From Bacillota bacterium (GTDB lineage: Bacteria > Bacillota > Clostridia > Christensenellales > Aristaeellaceae): a stretch of 60,651 nucleotides of DNA. Positions 33,531 to 42,070 of the stretch are shown here, one piece after another (the stretch's first letter is position 1; each line of letters opens with the position of its first letter). Made by a program: the position numbers and the translations under genes. The notes under the pieces are model-generated. The model was not told where the DNA came from. It searched no databases and worked only from the letters and a program-made list of their open reading frames with translations. The stretch covers positions 1-60,651 of the forward strand of contig JAFADG010000006.1 of the NCBI GenBank assembly GCA_023425025.1, given 5' to 3'.

Positions 33531-34436
33531 ATGGGGAAGATTTTAAACTTTGGTTCCCTCAATCTGGATCATGTATATCAGGTTCCGCATTTTGTAAAGC
33601 CCGGCGAAACGCTGGCCTCAACGGGCTATGCCTGCCATCTGGGCGGAAAAGGCCTGAACCAGTCGGTGGCATTGGCGCTTGCGGGGGCGGACGTGTACCA
33701 TGCCGGGAAAATCGGCGCGGATGGCAGGGCGCTGACCGAAATGCTCAACCAGTATCAGGTGAATACCGAAAATGTGATTGTGGGGCAGGAAAAGACTGGC
33801 CACGCCATCATACAGGTGGATGTTGCCGGTCAAAACAGCATCTTGCTTTTTGGGGGAGCCAACCGCGCCATTGAAAAAAGCGAAGCGGACCGGGTGTTGA
33901 AGGCGTTTTCGCCGGGAGACACGCTTGTTTTGCAAAATGAAACCAATGTGGTGGATCATGCGATACGCGCCGCAAAGGAAAAGGGGATGCGCGTCGTGCT
34001 GAACCCTTCGCCGATCACAAGGGAGCTGCTGGATGCCGCGTTGGATTTGGTGGACCTGTTTATTCTCAACGAGGTGGAAGCGGAAGCGCTGACCGGCACA
34101 AGCGACAAACGCGCCATGGGCAGCGCGATGGCAAGGCGCTATCCCCATGCGGCGGTCCTGCTGACGCTGGGCAGCGAAGGCTCGGAGTATCATGAAAACG
34201 GCGCCTGCATGCATCAGGACGCGTTCAAGGTGCATGCGGTGGATACGACAGCGGCCGGCGATACGTTCCTGGGCTATTTTGTGGCAAGGACGGCCATGGG
34301 TGAAACGCCGGCGCAGGCGCTCCGCCTGGCAGCCGCGGCGGCGGCTTTGGCCGTCACCAGGGCAGGCGCCGCCCAGTCAATCCCATCCCTTGCGCAGGCG
34401 AAGAAATTTTGCGGGGAGTCAAGCGGCAGACCGTGA
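33531..34436 (+). CDS. rbsK: Ribokinase-like PfkB kinase
   Basis: The 301-residue protein matches ribokinase: FGSLNLDHVYQVPHFVKPGE at the N-terminus, GGKGLNQSVALALAGADV (sugar-binding PfkB signature 1), LNPSPI, and VDTTAAGDTFLGYF with catalytic Asp; DTTAAGDTF is also the E. coli RbsK wording. It converts ribose to ribose 5-phosphate with ATP. As last gene of the operon it would deal with ribose freed by the ARH-family proteins. A fructokinase or other PfkB specificity cannot be excluded. GGGGGAGAG supports ATG 33531. The bidirectional terminator at 34466 ends the operon. Confidence 0.82.
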   Translation: MGKILNFGSLNLDHVYQVPHFVKPGETLASTGYACHLGGKGLNQSVALALAGADVYHAGKIGADGRALTEMLNQYQVNTENVIVGQEKTGHAIIQVDVAGQNSILLFGGANRAIEKSEADRVLKAFSPGDTLVLQNETNVVDHAIRAAKEKGMRVVLNPSPITRELLDAALDLVDLFILNEVEAEALTGTSDKRAMGSAMARRYPHAAVLLTLGSEGSEYHENGACMHQDAFKVHAVDTTAAGDTFLGYFVARTAMGETPAQALRLAAAAAALAVTRAGAAQSIPSLAQAKKFCGESSGRP

Positions 34437-34465
34437 TGTTCCACCACCAGACCGCAGATCAAAAC

Positions 34466-34505
34466 AAAAAGGGCCTGGAAACATTGGTTTCCCCGGCCCT
34501 TTTTG
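34466..34505. terminator. Bidirectional terminator between convergent operons
   Basis: AAAAAGGGCC (34466-34475) and GGCCCTTTTT (34495-34504) form a stem with A-tract and T-tract ends; an inner GGAAAC/GTTTCC adds pairing. It serves both the ribokinase operon and the convergent GH43 gene. Confidence 0.85.
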
Positions 34506-34513
34506 TTTTTTGG

Positions 34514-35482
34514 TTACTTCCGGCTGAAACTTGCCTGCAAATCACTGCAATCCTGGAAAACGGGCTGATTATGACGGTTGTACGCTACCGGCTTGACAAA
34601 TGTGTGCCGGTTGGGGTCGCTCAGCGGATCGCCCGCCAGCTTCCGGGTTGTGCGGGCGTGATACACCAAGACATCGTTGCCATGCCCGTCGGTGGTAAAG
34701 CTGTTGTGGCCGGGGCCGAATATGCCTTCCTCCTCCCGCGTTACCATTACGGGAACCGGGGATTTTGACCAGTTTTCGGGCTTTAACAGATTCGCGTCCT
34801 GCGGGATGGATAAAAGGCCCATGCAATAGTTGTGATCGGTGGCGCTGGCGGAATAGGTGAGATACATCATGCCGTCATGAAAAAGCACCGAGGGCCCTTC
34901 GTTGACAAGGTAGCCGATGCATTCCCAGTCATACTCCGGTTTGGACAGCATCACGGGTGCGCTGGCGATGGTCCAGGGGTTTTCCATGGACGCGATGTAT
35001 AAGTTCGAATTGCCGGGGATGTTAGGATCGCGCTGTGCCCAGATGAGATACTGAATGCCACGGTGCATGCATGTGGTCGCGTCCAGTGAAAAGGTTTCCA
35101 ACCCGGTTTTGACCTGGCCTTTTTCGGCAAAGCGGCCTTCCAGCGGGTTGGGCGATTCGTTTTCCAGCACGTAGACGCGGTGGTCAAAATGGCCCTTTTT
35201 CTCGTCTTCATTTCTTGCGGCCGCAAAATAGATATACCACTTCCCCAAAAGATAATGAATCTCCGGCGCCCAGATGTTTTTGCTGAGGATGCCGGAATCG
35301 TGGCGCACCCATACGGTTTTTTCTTCGGCCGATGCCAAACCGTCGAGGGTCTCGCTCCTGCGCAAAACGATTTTATCAAATTCCGGAACGGAGGCGGTAA
35401 AATAATAGAATCCATCTGTATGCCTGTACACATGGGGGTCGGCCCGCTGTAAAATGAGGGGTTTTTGTGGTGCTGCGAACAT
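34514..35482 (-). CDS. Glycoside hydrolase family 43, cytoplasmic (arabinofuranosidase/xylosidase type)
   Basis: The 322-residue protein has no signal peptide and is a single five-bladed GH43 propeller. The catalytic triad candidates are Asp15 (RADPHVYRH), Asp134 (FSLDATTC) and Glu195 (YLVNEGPSVL); GPGHNSF near residue 260 is a further family landmark. It probably trims imported arabino- or xylo-oligosaccharides inside the cell; the wording is close to extracellular arabinofuranosidases of GH43 that also occur without signal peptides. It is divergent from the secreted GH43 gene, with its own promoter at 35545-35574. Confidence 0.85.
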   Translation of the reverse strand: MFAAPQKPLILQRADPHVYRHTDGFYYFTASVPEFDKIVLRRSETLDGLASAEEKTVWVRHDSGILSKNIWAPEIHYLLGKWYIYFAAARNEDEKKGHFDHRVYVLENESPNPLEGRFAEKGQVKTGLETFSLDATTCMHRGIQYLIWAQRDPNIPGNSNLYIASMENPWTIASAPVMLSKPEYDWECIGYLVNEGPSVLFHDGMMYLTYSASATDHNYCMGLLSIPQDANLLKPENWSKSPVPVMVTREEEGIFGPGHNSFTTDGHGNDVLVYHARTTRKLAGDPLSDPNRHTFVKPVAYNRHNQPVFQDCSDLQASFSRK

Positions 35483-35529
35483 ATCTTTCCCTCCGGAATA
35501 ATATCTTTGAAATATCTAAAACAATTTAG

Positions 35530-35547
35530 AATGCCATGCATTGCATT
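35530..35547 (-). promoter_or_regulatory. Palindrome next to the GH43 promoter
   Basis: On the minus strand AATGCAATGCATGGCATT is an 18-base palindrome with one mismatched pair, overlapping the end of the -10 box and the start site. A repressor or activator site is likely; it does not have the CG centre of the LacI sites elsewhere in the window. Confidence 0.5.
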
Positions 35548-35574
35548 ATACGTGCTGATGGCTGTGCATGTCAA
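35545..35574 (-). promoter_or_regulatory. Promoter of the cytoplasmic GH43 gene
   Basis: On the minus strand a perfect TTGACA (35569-35574) and a perfect TATAAT (35545-35550) are 18 bases apart. Confidence 0.75.
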
Positions 35575-35713
35575 TCTTTTCCGCGTATGCATTGAAAACA
35601 TACGGAAAAATATGGATTAACTCTGAATCGTATCCCTCTGTTTTGTGAAAAAAGGCACAAATATTCTTGCTGTGACCCAATGCGGAAAAAGACAAAAACT
35701 ATAGCGATAACCA

Positions 35714-35742
35714 TTGACATTCCCACTTTTTTGAGATATTAT
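35714..35742 (+). promoter_or_regulatory. Promoter of the secreted GH43 / dual-transporter operon
   Basis: A perfect TTGACA (35714-35719) and TATTAT (35737-35742) are 17 bases apart, about 70 bases upstream of the start codon. No other strong promoter was seen before the terminator at 49724, so this may drive the whole operon. Confidence 0.7.
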
Positions 35743-35811
35743 GAAATTACTTGAGGCTGCGACGTATTAATTTAGATAAAACCAAGATAAAAGAAAACGG
35801 TGGTGTCTACC

Positions 35812-37248
35812 ATGCGGAAAGCGATTTTGACAATGCTTGCGTTGATGATGGCCGTGACATGTACGGTGTCTGAGGCAATGGGGGAAGAAGCGCCCGTGTT
35901 TCGCGAGACGTCGGTGCATGATCCGTCCATTATACGGGCGGAGGACGGCTATTTCTATATTTACGGGAGCCACATGGCGGCTGCCCGGTCGCTGGACCTG
36001 ATGGCCTGGGAAACCATATCCCGAAACGCCCAGGAGGGCTGCACCCTGGTTGACAACGTGCAGGAGGAAATGAAAACCGCCCTTGCCTGGGCGCAGACGA
36101 ACACCTTCTGGGCCCCCGGCGTGCAGCAGCTGAAGGATGGGCGCTATTACATGTACTATTGCTGCTGCCGGGGCGATTCGCCGCTGAGTGCCTTGGGCCT
36201 TGCCGTCAGCGATAAGCCGGAAGGGCCCTATAAGGACCTTGGAGTCTTCCTGTACTCCGGCATGCAGGGAACAAGCGCCGACGGCACCCGGTATGACGCC
36301 ACCCGGCATCCCAATGTCATCGACCCACATACCTTCTATGATAAAGACGGCAAGCTGTGGATGGTATACGGCTCCTATTCCGGCGGCATTTACATTCTGG
36401 AAATGAACGATGAAACCGGCTTCCCCCTGGAAGGCCAGGGCTATGGCAAAAAGCTGCTGGGCAAAAACCACAGCCGCATCGAGGGGCCGTTCATTCTGTA
36501 CGCCCCCGAAACGGATTACTACTACCTCTTTCTCTCCTTCGGCGGCCTGGACAGCAAGGGCGGATACAACATCCGGGTGGCGCGGTCGAAAAATCCCGAC
36601 GGTCCTTATCTGGACGCCAAGGGGCAGGACATGATCAAGTGCGGCGGCCGCTCCGGCTCCTTTTTCCTGGACGCGGACATCGTGGGCTACGGCACAAAGC
36701 TCATGGGCGGGTATCAGTTCATGGCCTTGGAAGGGGAGCAAAACCGCATGGCGGTGGGGTTTGTATCGCCGGGCCACAATTCCGCCATTTATTTGCCGGA
36801 AACAAATCAGTATTTTCTGGTGTTCCATACCCGCTTTTTAAACGGCGGGGAAGGTCACTCCGTCAGGGTGCATCAATTCTACTTCAATGACGCCGGCTGG
36901 CCCCTCGTTACGCCCTACCGCTATGCCGGGGAAAAGATCGCCCCGGTCGCGCCGGCGGATATGACCGGCGAATACAAGGTTATCAACCATCAATCGGACA
37001 TCAATGCAAAGCCCCACCGCTCCGTCAGCGTCACGCTGAATGCGGACGGCACCCTGTCGGGAAGCGCAGCCGGCACATGGCAGAGCCTTCATGATAACCG
37101 CGTGGTGATCACCCTGGACGGCGTTGCATATAACGGCGTCTTCGTCAAGGCGTTTGACAATCAGCAAAAGGCGTGGACCATCACCTTTACCGCGATGTCC
37201 GAAGACGGCATTGCCCTGTGGGGCAGCCGCAATACGGCGGCGCAATAA
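35812..37248 (+). CDS. Secreted glycoside hydrolase family 43 (endo-arabinanase type)
   Basis: The 478-residue protein has a signal peptide (AILTMLALMMAVTCTVSEA) and a GH43 propeller with catalytic candidates Asp37 (SVHDPSIIRAEDGYFYIYGS), Asp171 (HPNVIDPHTFYDKDGK) and Glu224 (SRIEGPFILY). These words and the C-terminal beta domain (about residues 390-475, TGEYKVINHQSD to DGIALWGSR) match endo-1,5-alpha-L-arabinanases such as those of GH43 subfamilies 4-6. It should cut arabinan side chains of pectin outside the cell. I choose ATG 35812; GTG 35800 is an alternative and the ribosome binding site (GGTGGTG) is weak. It heads the long operon and the giant binding protein follows after 80 bases. 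Confidence 0.87.
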   Translation: MRKAILTMLALMMAVTCTVSEAMGEEAPVFRETSVHDPSIIRAEDGYFYIYGSHMAAARSLDLMAWETISRNAQEGCTLVDNVQEEMKTALAWAQTNTFWAPGVQQLKDGRYYMYYCCCRGDSPLSALGLAVSDKPEGPYKDLGVFLYSGMQGTSADGTRYDATRHPNVIDPHTFYDKDGKLWMVYGSYSGGIYILEMNDETGFPLEGQGYGKKLLGKNHSRIEGPFILYAPETDYYYLFLSFGGLDSKGGYNIRVARSKNPDGPYLDAKGQDMIKCGGRSGSFFLDADIVGYGTKLMGGYQFMALEGEQNRMAVGFVSPGHNSAIYLPETNQYFLVFHTRFLNGGEGHSVRVHQFYFNDAGWPLVTPYRYAGEKIAPVAPADMTGEYKVINHQSDINAKPHRSVSVTLNADGTLSGSAAGTWQSLHDNRVVITLDGVAYNGVFVKAFDNQQKAWTITFTAMSEDGIALWGSRNTAAQ

Positions 37249-37328
37249 CCTGATGTATGCATCCTACCCTTGCCGCGCGGCCCAAACGGGCTGGCGGCGG
37301 GGTGAAACGGCCGGCAGGGGGAAACAAA

Positions 37329-40202
37329 ATGCAAAGACGCTTTCTGGCACTGATGACCGCCCTGGTATGCTTCATGCTGGCGCTCCCGATGGATTCCCTT
37401 GGGGAATCCGTGATCTATGACTGGATGATCTTTGAGAATCTGACGGAGCCTGCCTACACAAAGGTCCTCGGCGGGTACACCTTCCCCGTCTATCAGGGAG
37501 AGCCCATCGTAACGCCTGCGGATGTCGCCTTAAGCGTTGGGGATACCGGCGAGGCCGTTTTGACTGTGCCTGCCGACGGGCAGTATGAGATATGGTTTAC
37601 CTATCAAAATACCTCGCAATCTGTTTTGCCCACGGAGATCACCCTTCGCCTGGATGGCGCGATCCCCTTTTTCGAACTGCGCAGGCTGAAATTTGAAAGC
37701 AAGTGGGTGGATGATGGCCGGTTTCTGTCAGACCGTTACGGCAACCAGGTGGCGGCCTCCCCCTACGCAAAGGATTCGGCCCTTGACAAGGGCCTTGCCG
37801 ATTCCGCCGGCCGCACGGCAGCCCCCTTTCTTTTTGCCTTGGGCAAAGGCGAGCATACCCTTTCCCTTTTGTGCAATGACGGGGCCATAAAGGTGACAGC
37901 TATCGCCCTCAAAGCCCCCGTTCAGATCCCTGCCTATGAGCACCATGACGCGGCCGGTGAAAATGTCATTCTGATAGAAGCGGAACAGATCGCCTGGCGC
38001 AGCGCCAGCGACCTGCGCGGCGCCAGCGAATATAATCCGCAGCTTAACCCCTATGACGTAAGCAAAAAGGTCATCAATTACCTGGACGGCGCATCCTTCA
38101 ACATGGCCGGGGACAAGGTGGCCTATGAATTTACCGTGGAGCAGCCGGGGTATTATCAACTGGGCTTCTATTACCGCCAGAGTACCAAGTCCGATTTTCC
38201 GGTGTATGTGGACGTATCCATCGATGGATACGTCCCCTCCCGGGCGGCGGAGAAGATTCCGTTTGCCTATGACACCGGGTTTCGGTTCATGTTGGCCATG
38301 GCTGGCGATACGCCCATGGCCGTGTATCTGGACAAGGGCAATCATACGCTGTCCCTCTCCATCAACTGTGAAATCATGACGCCCGTTTATGAGGGCATTG
38401 ATCAGATGCTCCGCGAGATCAATGGCCTGGCGCTGGAAGTGGTCCGCCTGACCGGCGGCATCACTACCGACAAGTACAGGGATTACAATCTGACCACGTA
38501 TATTCCCGACCTGCAAAAGATTCTGTATAACTGGGCGGACCGCTGCGATAAAATGGTGGATCAGATGCGCCCATATGCCGCGGGCGGCAATATGGCCCAC
38601 TTTGCCAGCCTGACGGTGGCGGCTAACCAGCTGCGCGCGCTGGCAAGAGAGCCGGAGGACCTTCCCCGCCGGCGAAGCGAACTGAATACCGGGCCCAATT
38701 CGGTGGCCAGAATCCTGGCCCAGCAGCTGCAGGCCATGACGGACAACGATCTTTCCATCGACCAGATTTATCTGTACCAGCAGGAGGCCAAGCTGCCCGA
38801 AAAGGCGGGCGGCGGTATGCAGGCGCTGGAAGGGATCAAGCGCTTTGCTTCCTCCTTTTTAGAGCAGGATTATCAGGCCACAAAAACGGACAACGGCCGC
38901 CTTCAGGTGTGGATGGCCCGCCCGCGGCAGTATGTGGAAATTCTGCAAAACATGATCGATACCAAGTTCACGCCCGAGACGGGCATCGCCGTGGATTTGT
39001 CCATCATGCCCGACGCGCAGAAGCTGGTTCTGGCAAACGCTTCGGGCACATCGCCGGATGTGGCCATCAGCGTGCAGTATGTCATCCCCTCCTCTTTGGA
39101 CATCCGCGGCGCGCTATACGACCTGACCCGGTTTGATGATTTCGCCAGCGTGGCTGCCCGGTTCCCATCCGGGCTGTTCATTCCCTACATTCTGGAGGAC
39201 GGCGTCTACGCCATCCCCGAGACCATCAATTTCTGGGTCATGTTCTACCGCACCGATATCTTCCAGGCGCTGGATATCCCCGTGCCCGATACCCTGGAGG
39301 AGGTCAAGGCCATTTTGCCGGAGCTGCAGCGCAGGAACATGAACTTTTATTTCCCCACGGCGGGTATGGTCGGCATGAAGGTTTTCCCCGGCACGCTGCC
39401 GCTGATACTGCAAAGCGGCGGTTCCATCTACGGCGATATACTGGGCAATACCACCCTGGATACGGAAGCGTCCCTGAAAGGGTTTCGGGAGCTGACGGAC
39501 CTGTTCACCATCTACAACATGCCGCCGGATGTGCCGGCCCCCGGCTTCTACCAGCAGTTTCGGGACGGCACGCTGCCCATCGGCATTGCCGACATGGCTA
39601 CCTACAACCTGCTGGTCAACGCCGCCCCCGAGCTCTCCTCCCTGTGGGATATCGCCCTTTTCCCCGGCCTGAAAAACGGGGATGGGGTGGTGGAGCGCTG
39701 GACCACCGGCGGCGCGGAAACCGATATCATGTTCGAGAATACCGACATGGCCGAGGAAGGCTGGGCATTTTTGAAGTGGTGGTCCGGCGAGGAAACGCAG
39801 GCGGAATTCGGGAACACGCTGCAAAGCACCTACGGCTCGGAATATATCTGGCCTACCGCCAACACCAAGGCCTTTGCCCAGCTGCCCATACAATCCAGCC
39901 ACAAAAAGGTGATCACGGAGCAATCCAAATGGATGACCGAAGCGCCTTGGGTGCTGGGGACCTATATGCTGGAGCGGGAATTGTCCAACGCGTATATCTC
40001 CGTGGTGGTGGACGGCACCGAGCCCCGCCGGGCCATGGATACGGCGGTCAAGCGCATCAACCGGGAGACCTACCGCAAGCTGGAGGAATTCGGGTTTTAC
40101 AAGGATGGCGTCATGCTCAGGGACTTCAAAACGCCAAGCGTCCAGGTAATTTTGGATATTCTGGCTAGCGCGGGCTTAGGGCAGGGAGGAGACGGCGAGT
40201 GA
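37329..40202 (+). CDS. Giant multidomain extracellular solute-binding protein
   Basis: The 957-residue secreted protein has a signal peptide (MTALVCFMLALPMDSLG). Residues about 30-390 look like two sugar-binding sandwich domains: each has a GEAVLTVPADGQYEIWFTYQ or VEQPGYYQLGFYYRQS type strand and a KGNHTLSLSINCEI end. A helical linker spans about 395-510. From about 530 to 957 it is a family 1 solute-binding protein (VYAIPETINFWVMFYRTDIF, PDTLEEVKAILPELQRRN, TGGAETDIMFENTDMAEEGW, LKWWSGEETQAEFG). Ordinary binding proteins are 400-550 residues, so the front half is extra. Start ATG 37329 follows AGGGGG. Its stop overlaps the GTG of the permease gene, so it is tightly coupled to it. Confidence 0.85.
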   Translation: MQRRFLALMTALVCFMLALPMDSLGESVIYDWMIFENLTEPAYTKVLGGYTFPVYQGEPIVTPADVALSVGDTGEAVLTVPADGQYEIWFTYQNTSQSVLPTEITLRLDGAIPFFELRRLKFESKWVDDGRFLSDRYGNQVAASPYAKDSALDKGLADSAGRTAAPFLFALGKGEHTLSLLCNDGAIKVTAIALKAPVQIPAYEHHDAAGENVILIEAEQIAWRSASDLRGASEYNPQLNPYDVSKKVINYLDGASFNMAGDKVAYEFTVEQPGYYQLGFYYRQSTKSDFPVYVDVSIDGYVPSRAAEKIPFAYDTGFRFMLAMAGDTPMAVYLDKGNHTLSLSINCEIMTPVYEGIDQMLREINGLALEVVRLTGGITTDKYRDYNLTTYIPDLQKILYNWADRCDKMVDQMRPYAAGGNMAHFASLTVAANQLRALAREPEDLPRRRSELNTGPNSVARILAQQLQAMTDNDLSIDQIYLYQQEAKLPEKAGGGMQALEGIKRFASSFLEQDYQATKTDNGRLQVWMARPRQYVEILQNMIDTKFTPETGIAVDLSIMPDAQKLVLANASGTSPDVAISVQYVIPSSLDIRGALYDLTRFDDFASVAARFPSGLFIPYILEDGVYAIPETINFWVMFYRTDIFQALDIPVPDTLEEVKAILPELQRRNMNFYFPTAGMVGMKVFPGTLPLILQSGGSIYGDILGNTTLDTEASLKGFRELTDLFTIYNMPPDVPAPGFYQQFRDGTLPIGIADMATYNLLVNAAPELSSLWDIALFPGLKNGDGVVERWTTGGAETDIMFENTDMAEEGWAFLKWWSGEETQAEFGNTLQSTYGSEYIWPTANTKAFAQLPIQSSHKKVITEQSKWMTEAPWVLGTYMLERELSNAYISVVVDGTEPRRAMDTAVKRINRETYRKLEEFGFYKDGVMLRDFKTPSVQVILDILASAGLGQGGDGE

Positions 40203-41083
40203 TCACAAAAAAGCGCACCGCGTACCTCTTTCTGGCCCCGTATTTGATCCTTTTTGCCATCTTTATTGTTGTTCCCACGATTACGGCCATCGGGCTTTCC
40301 TTTACCAACTTCAACGCGATTCAGCTGCCCGGCTTTGTGGGGCTGACCAATTACATCAACCTGCTCACTCAGGATACGGTTTTTCTGCAATTTGTGCTGC
40401 CCAATACGGTGATTTTTGCTATGATCGTCGGCCCGCTGGGGTATATGCTGGCGTTCTTCCTGGCGTGGTCGCTGAGCCAACTGACAAATGCGCCAAGGAC
40501 CATACTGGCCCTGATCATCTATTCGCCCTCCATGACCATGGGCGTGGCCATGACCGTGGTGTGGCGCATCGTCTTCCTTGGCAACCAGGCCGGCATCGCC
40601 AACTATGTGCTGACCCAATTGGGCGTGATCACCGATCCCATTATCTGGATGCTCAACACTACCTACCTTTTGCCCATCGTAATCCTTATCGCCCTGTGGG
40701 CCAGCATGGGCGTAGGCTTCCTGGCCATGCTGGCCGGTGTGCTGAATGTGGACCCGCAGCTGTATGAGGCCGGGGCCATCGACGGCGTGCGCAACCGCCT
40801 GCAGGAGGTTTTCTACATTACCATTCCGGCCATGAAGCCGCAGATGCTTTTCGGGGCGGTGATGAGCGTGGTCGGCGCTTTCCAGGCCGGCACCATCGGC
40901 ACCATGCTGACGGGGGCCAACCCCACGCCCATGTATGCCGCGCAATTGATGGTCAACCACATTGAGGATTACGGCTTCATCCGCTATGAAATGGGCTATG
41001 CCGCCGCGGTTTCCGTAGGGCTCTTGGGCATCATTTATGCCTTTTCCTTCTTTGCCAAGCGATTGTTTGCCGAAAAGGATTAA
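40199..41083 (+). CDS. CUT1-type sugar ABC permease, first pair, MalF-like
   Basis: The 294-residue membrane protein starts with GTG inside the stop of the giant binding protein. It has about six helices and the EAA loop EAGAIDGVRNRLQEVFYITI. The short N-terminus (TAYLFLAPYLILFAIFIVVP) is typical of this subunit. It should form a channel with the product of the next gene and work with a shared ATPase encoded elsewhere. Confidence 0.92.
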   Translation: MITKKRTAYLFLAPYLILFAIFIVVPTITAIGLSFTNFNAIQLPGFVGLTNYINLLTQDTVFLQFVLPNTVIFAMIVGPLGYMLAFFLAWSLSQLTNAPRTILALIIYSPSMTMGVAMTVVWRIVFLGNQAGIANYVLTQLGVITDPIIWMLNTTYLLPIVILIALWASMGVGFLAMLAGVLNVDPQLYEAGAIDGVRNRLQEVFYITIPAMKPQMLFGAVMSVVGAFQAGTIGTMLTGANPTPMYAAQLMVNHIEDYGFIRYEMGYAAAVSVGLLGIIYAFSFFAKRLFAEKD

Positions 41084-41109
41084 TTTGATTCAGGGAGGAG
41101 GGGAAGCTG

Positions 41110-42009
41110 ATGGCGATCACAGGATCAAGAACCAACCCGAAGCGGTTTGCCAAAAGTCAGATACCCATTTATCTGTACATGATCCCCATTGCGGCATTTA
41201 TGGGCGTGCCCATCCTGTTTATCATTTTCCATGCCTTCAAGCCCATGGATGAGCTGTTCGCCTTTCCGCCCAAGTTCTTTGTGACCAATCCGACGCTGAA
41301 CAACTTCCGCAGCCTGTTTGCCGCCACCGCCGGGGCTTCCATCCCCATCACCCGGTACATTTTCAACTCGGTGTTTGTCACCGTCGTGGTGGTGTTCTGC
41401 TCGGTGTTTTTCAGCACCATGGCGGGGTTCGCCCTCTCCAAGCTCAAGTTCAGGCTCCGGGGGACCATTTTTGAAATCAACAACGCCGCGCTGATGTTTG
41501 TGCCCGTGGCGGTGACGATCCCCAGATACCTGACCATCAGCTTCGGCGGGATACTGGATACCTACTTTGCCCATATCTTTCCGCTGCTGGCCATGCCGGT
41601 AAGCCTTTTCCTCATCAAGCAGTTTATTGACCAGGTGCCCGATTCCCTGCTGGAAGCGGCGCAGCTGGAAGGCGCCAACGCCTTTTCGGTGTACCGTAAA
41701 ATCATTCTGCCCATGATCAAGCCCGCGGTGGCCACCGGCGCGATTCTGGCCTTTCAGCAGGCGTGGAACAACATTGAAACATCCAGCCTGTTCACCTCCA
41801 CCGAGGGCATACGCACCCTGGCGTTTTATATGAATACCTTGACCCGCGCCAACCTGGCCGCCGGGCAGGGAACAGCGGCGGTGGATACCATGGCGGGCCA
41901 GGGCATGGCGGCGGCGGCCTCGCTGATCATGTTCATACCCAACCTGATCCTCTTTGTCATACTGCAAAGCAGCGTTATGAACACCATGGCCCACAGCGGC
42001 CTGAAATGA
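41110..42009 (+). CDS. CUT1-type sugar ABC permease, first pair, MalG-like
   Basis: The 299-residue membrane protein has an N-terminal helix IYLYMIPIAAFMGVPILFII, GFALSKLKFRLRG and the EAA loop EAAQLEGANAFSVYRKIILP, and ends in an SSVMNTMAHSGLK tail typical of this subunit. GGGAGGAGGGG precedes ATG 41110. It completes the first permease pair of the long operon. Confidence 0.92.
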   Translation: MAITGSRTNPKRFAKSQIPIYLYMIPIAAFMGVPILFIIFHAFKPMDELFAFPPKFFVTNPTLNNFRSLFAATAGASIPITRYIFNSVFVTVVVVFCSVFFSTMAGFALSKLKFRLRGTIFEINNAALMFVPVAVTIPRYLTISFGGILDTYFAHIFPLLAMPVSLFLIKQFIDQVPDSLLEAAQLEGANAFSVYRKIILPMIKPAVATGAILAFQQAWNNIETSSLFTSTEGIRTLAFYMNTLTRANLAAGQGTAAVDTMAGQGMAAAASLIMFIPNLILFVILQSSVMNTMAHSGLK

Positions 42010-42070
42010 CATGCCGGGCGGCAAACGGGTTCACTAAACCGTGCAATTTACCAGGAAGCGGGGGCTGTAT

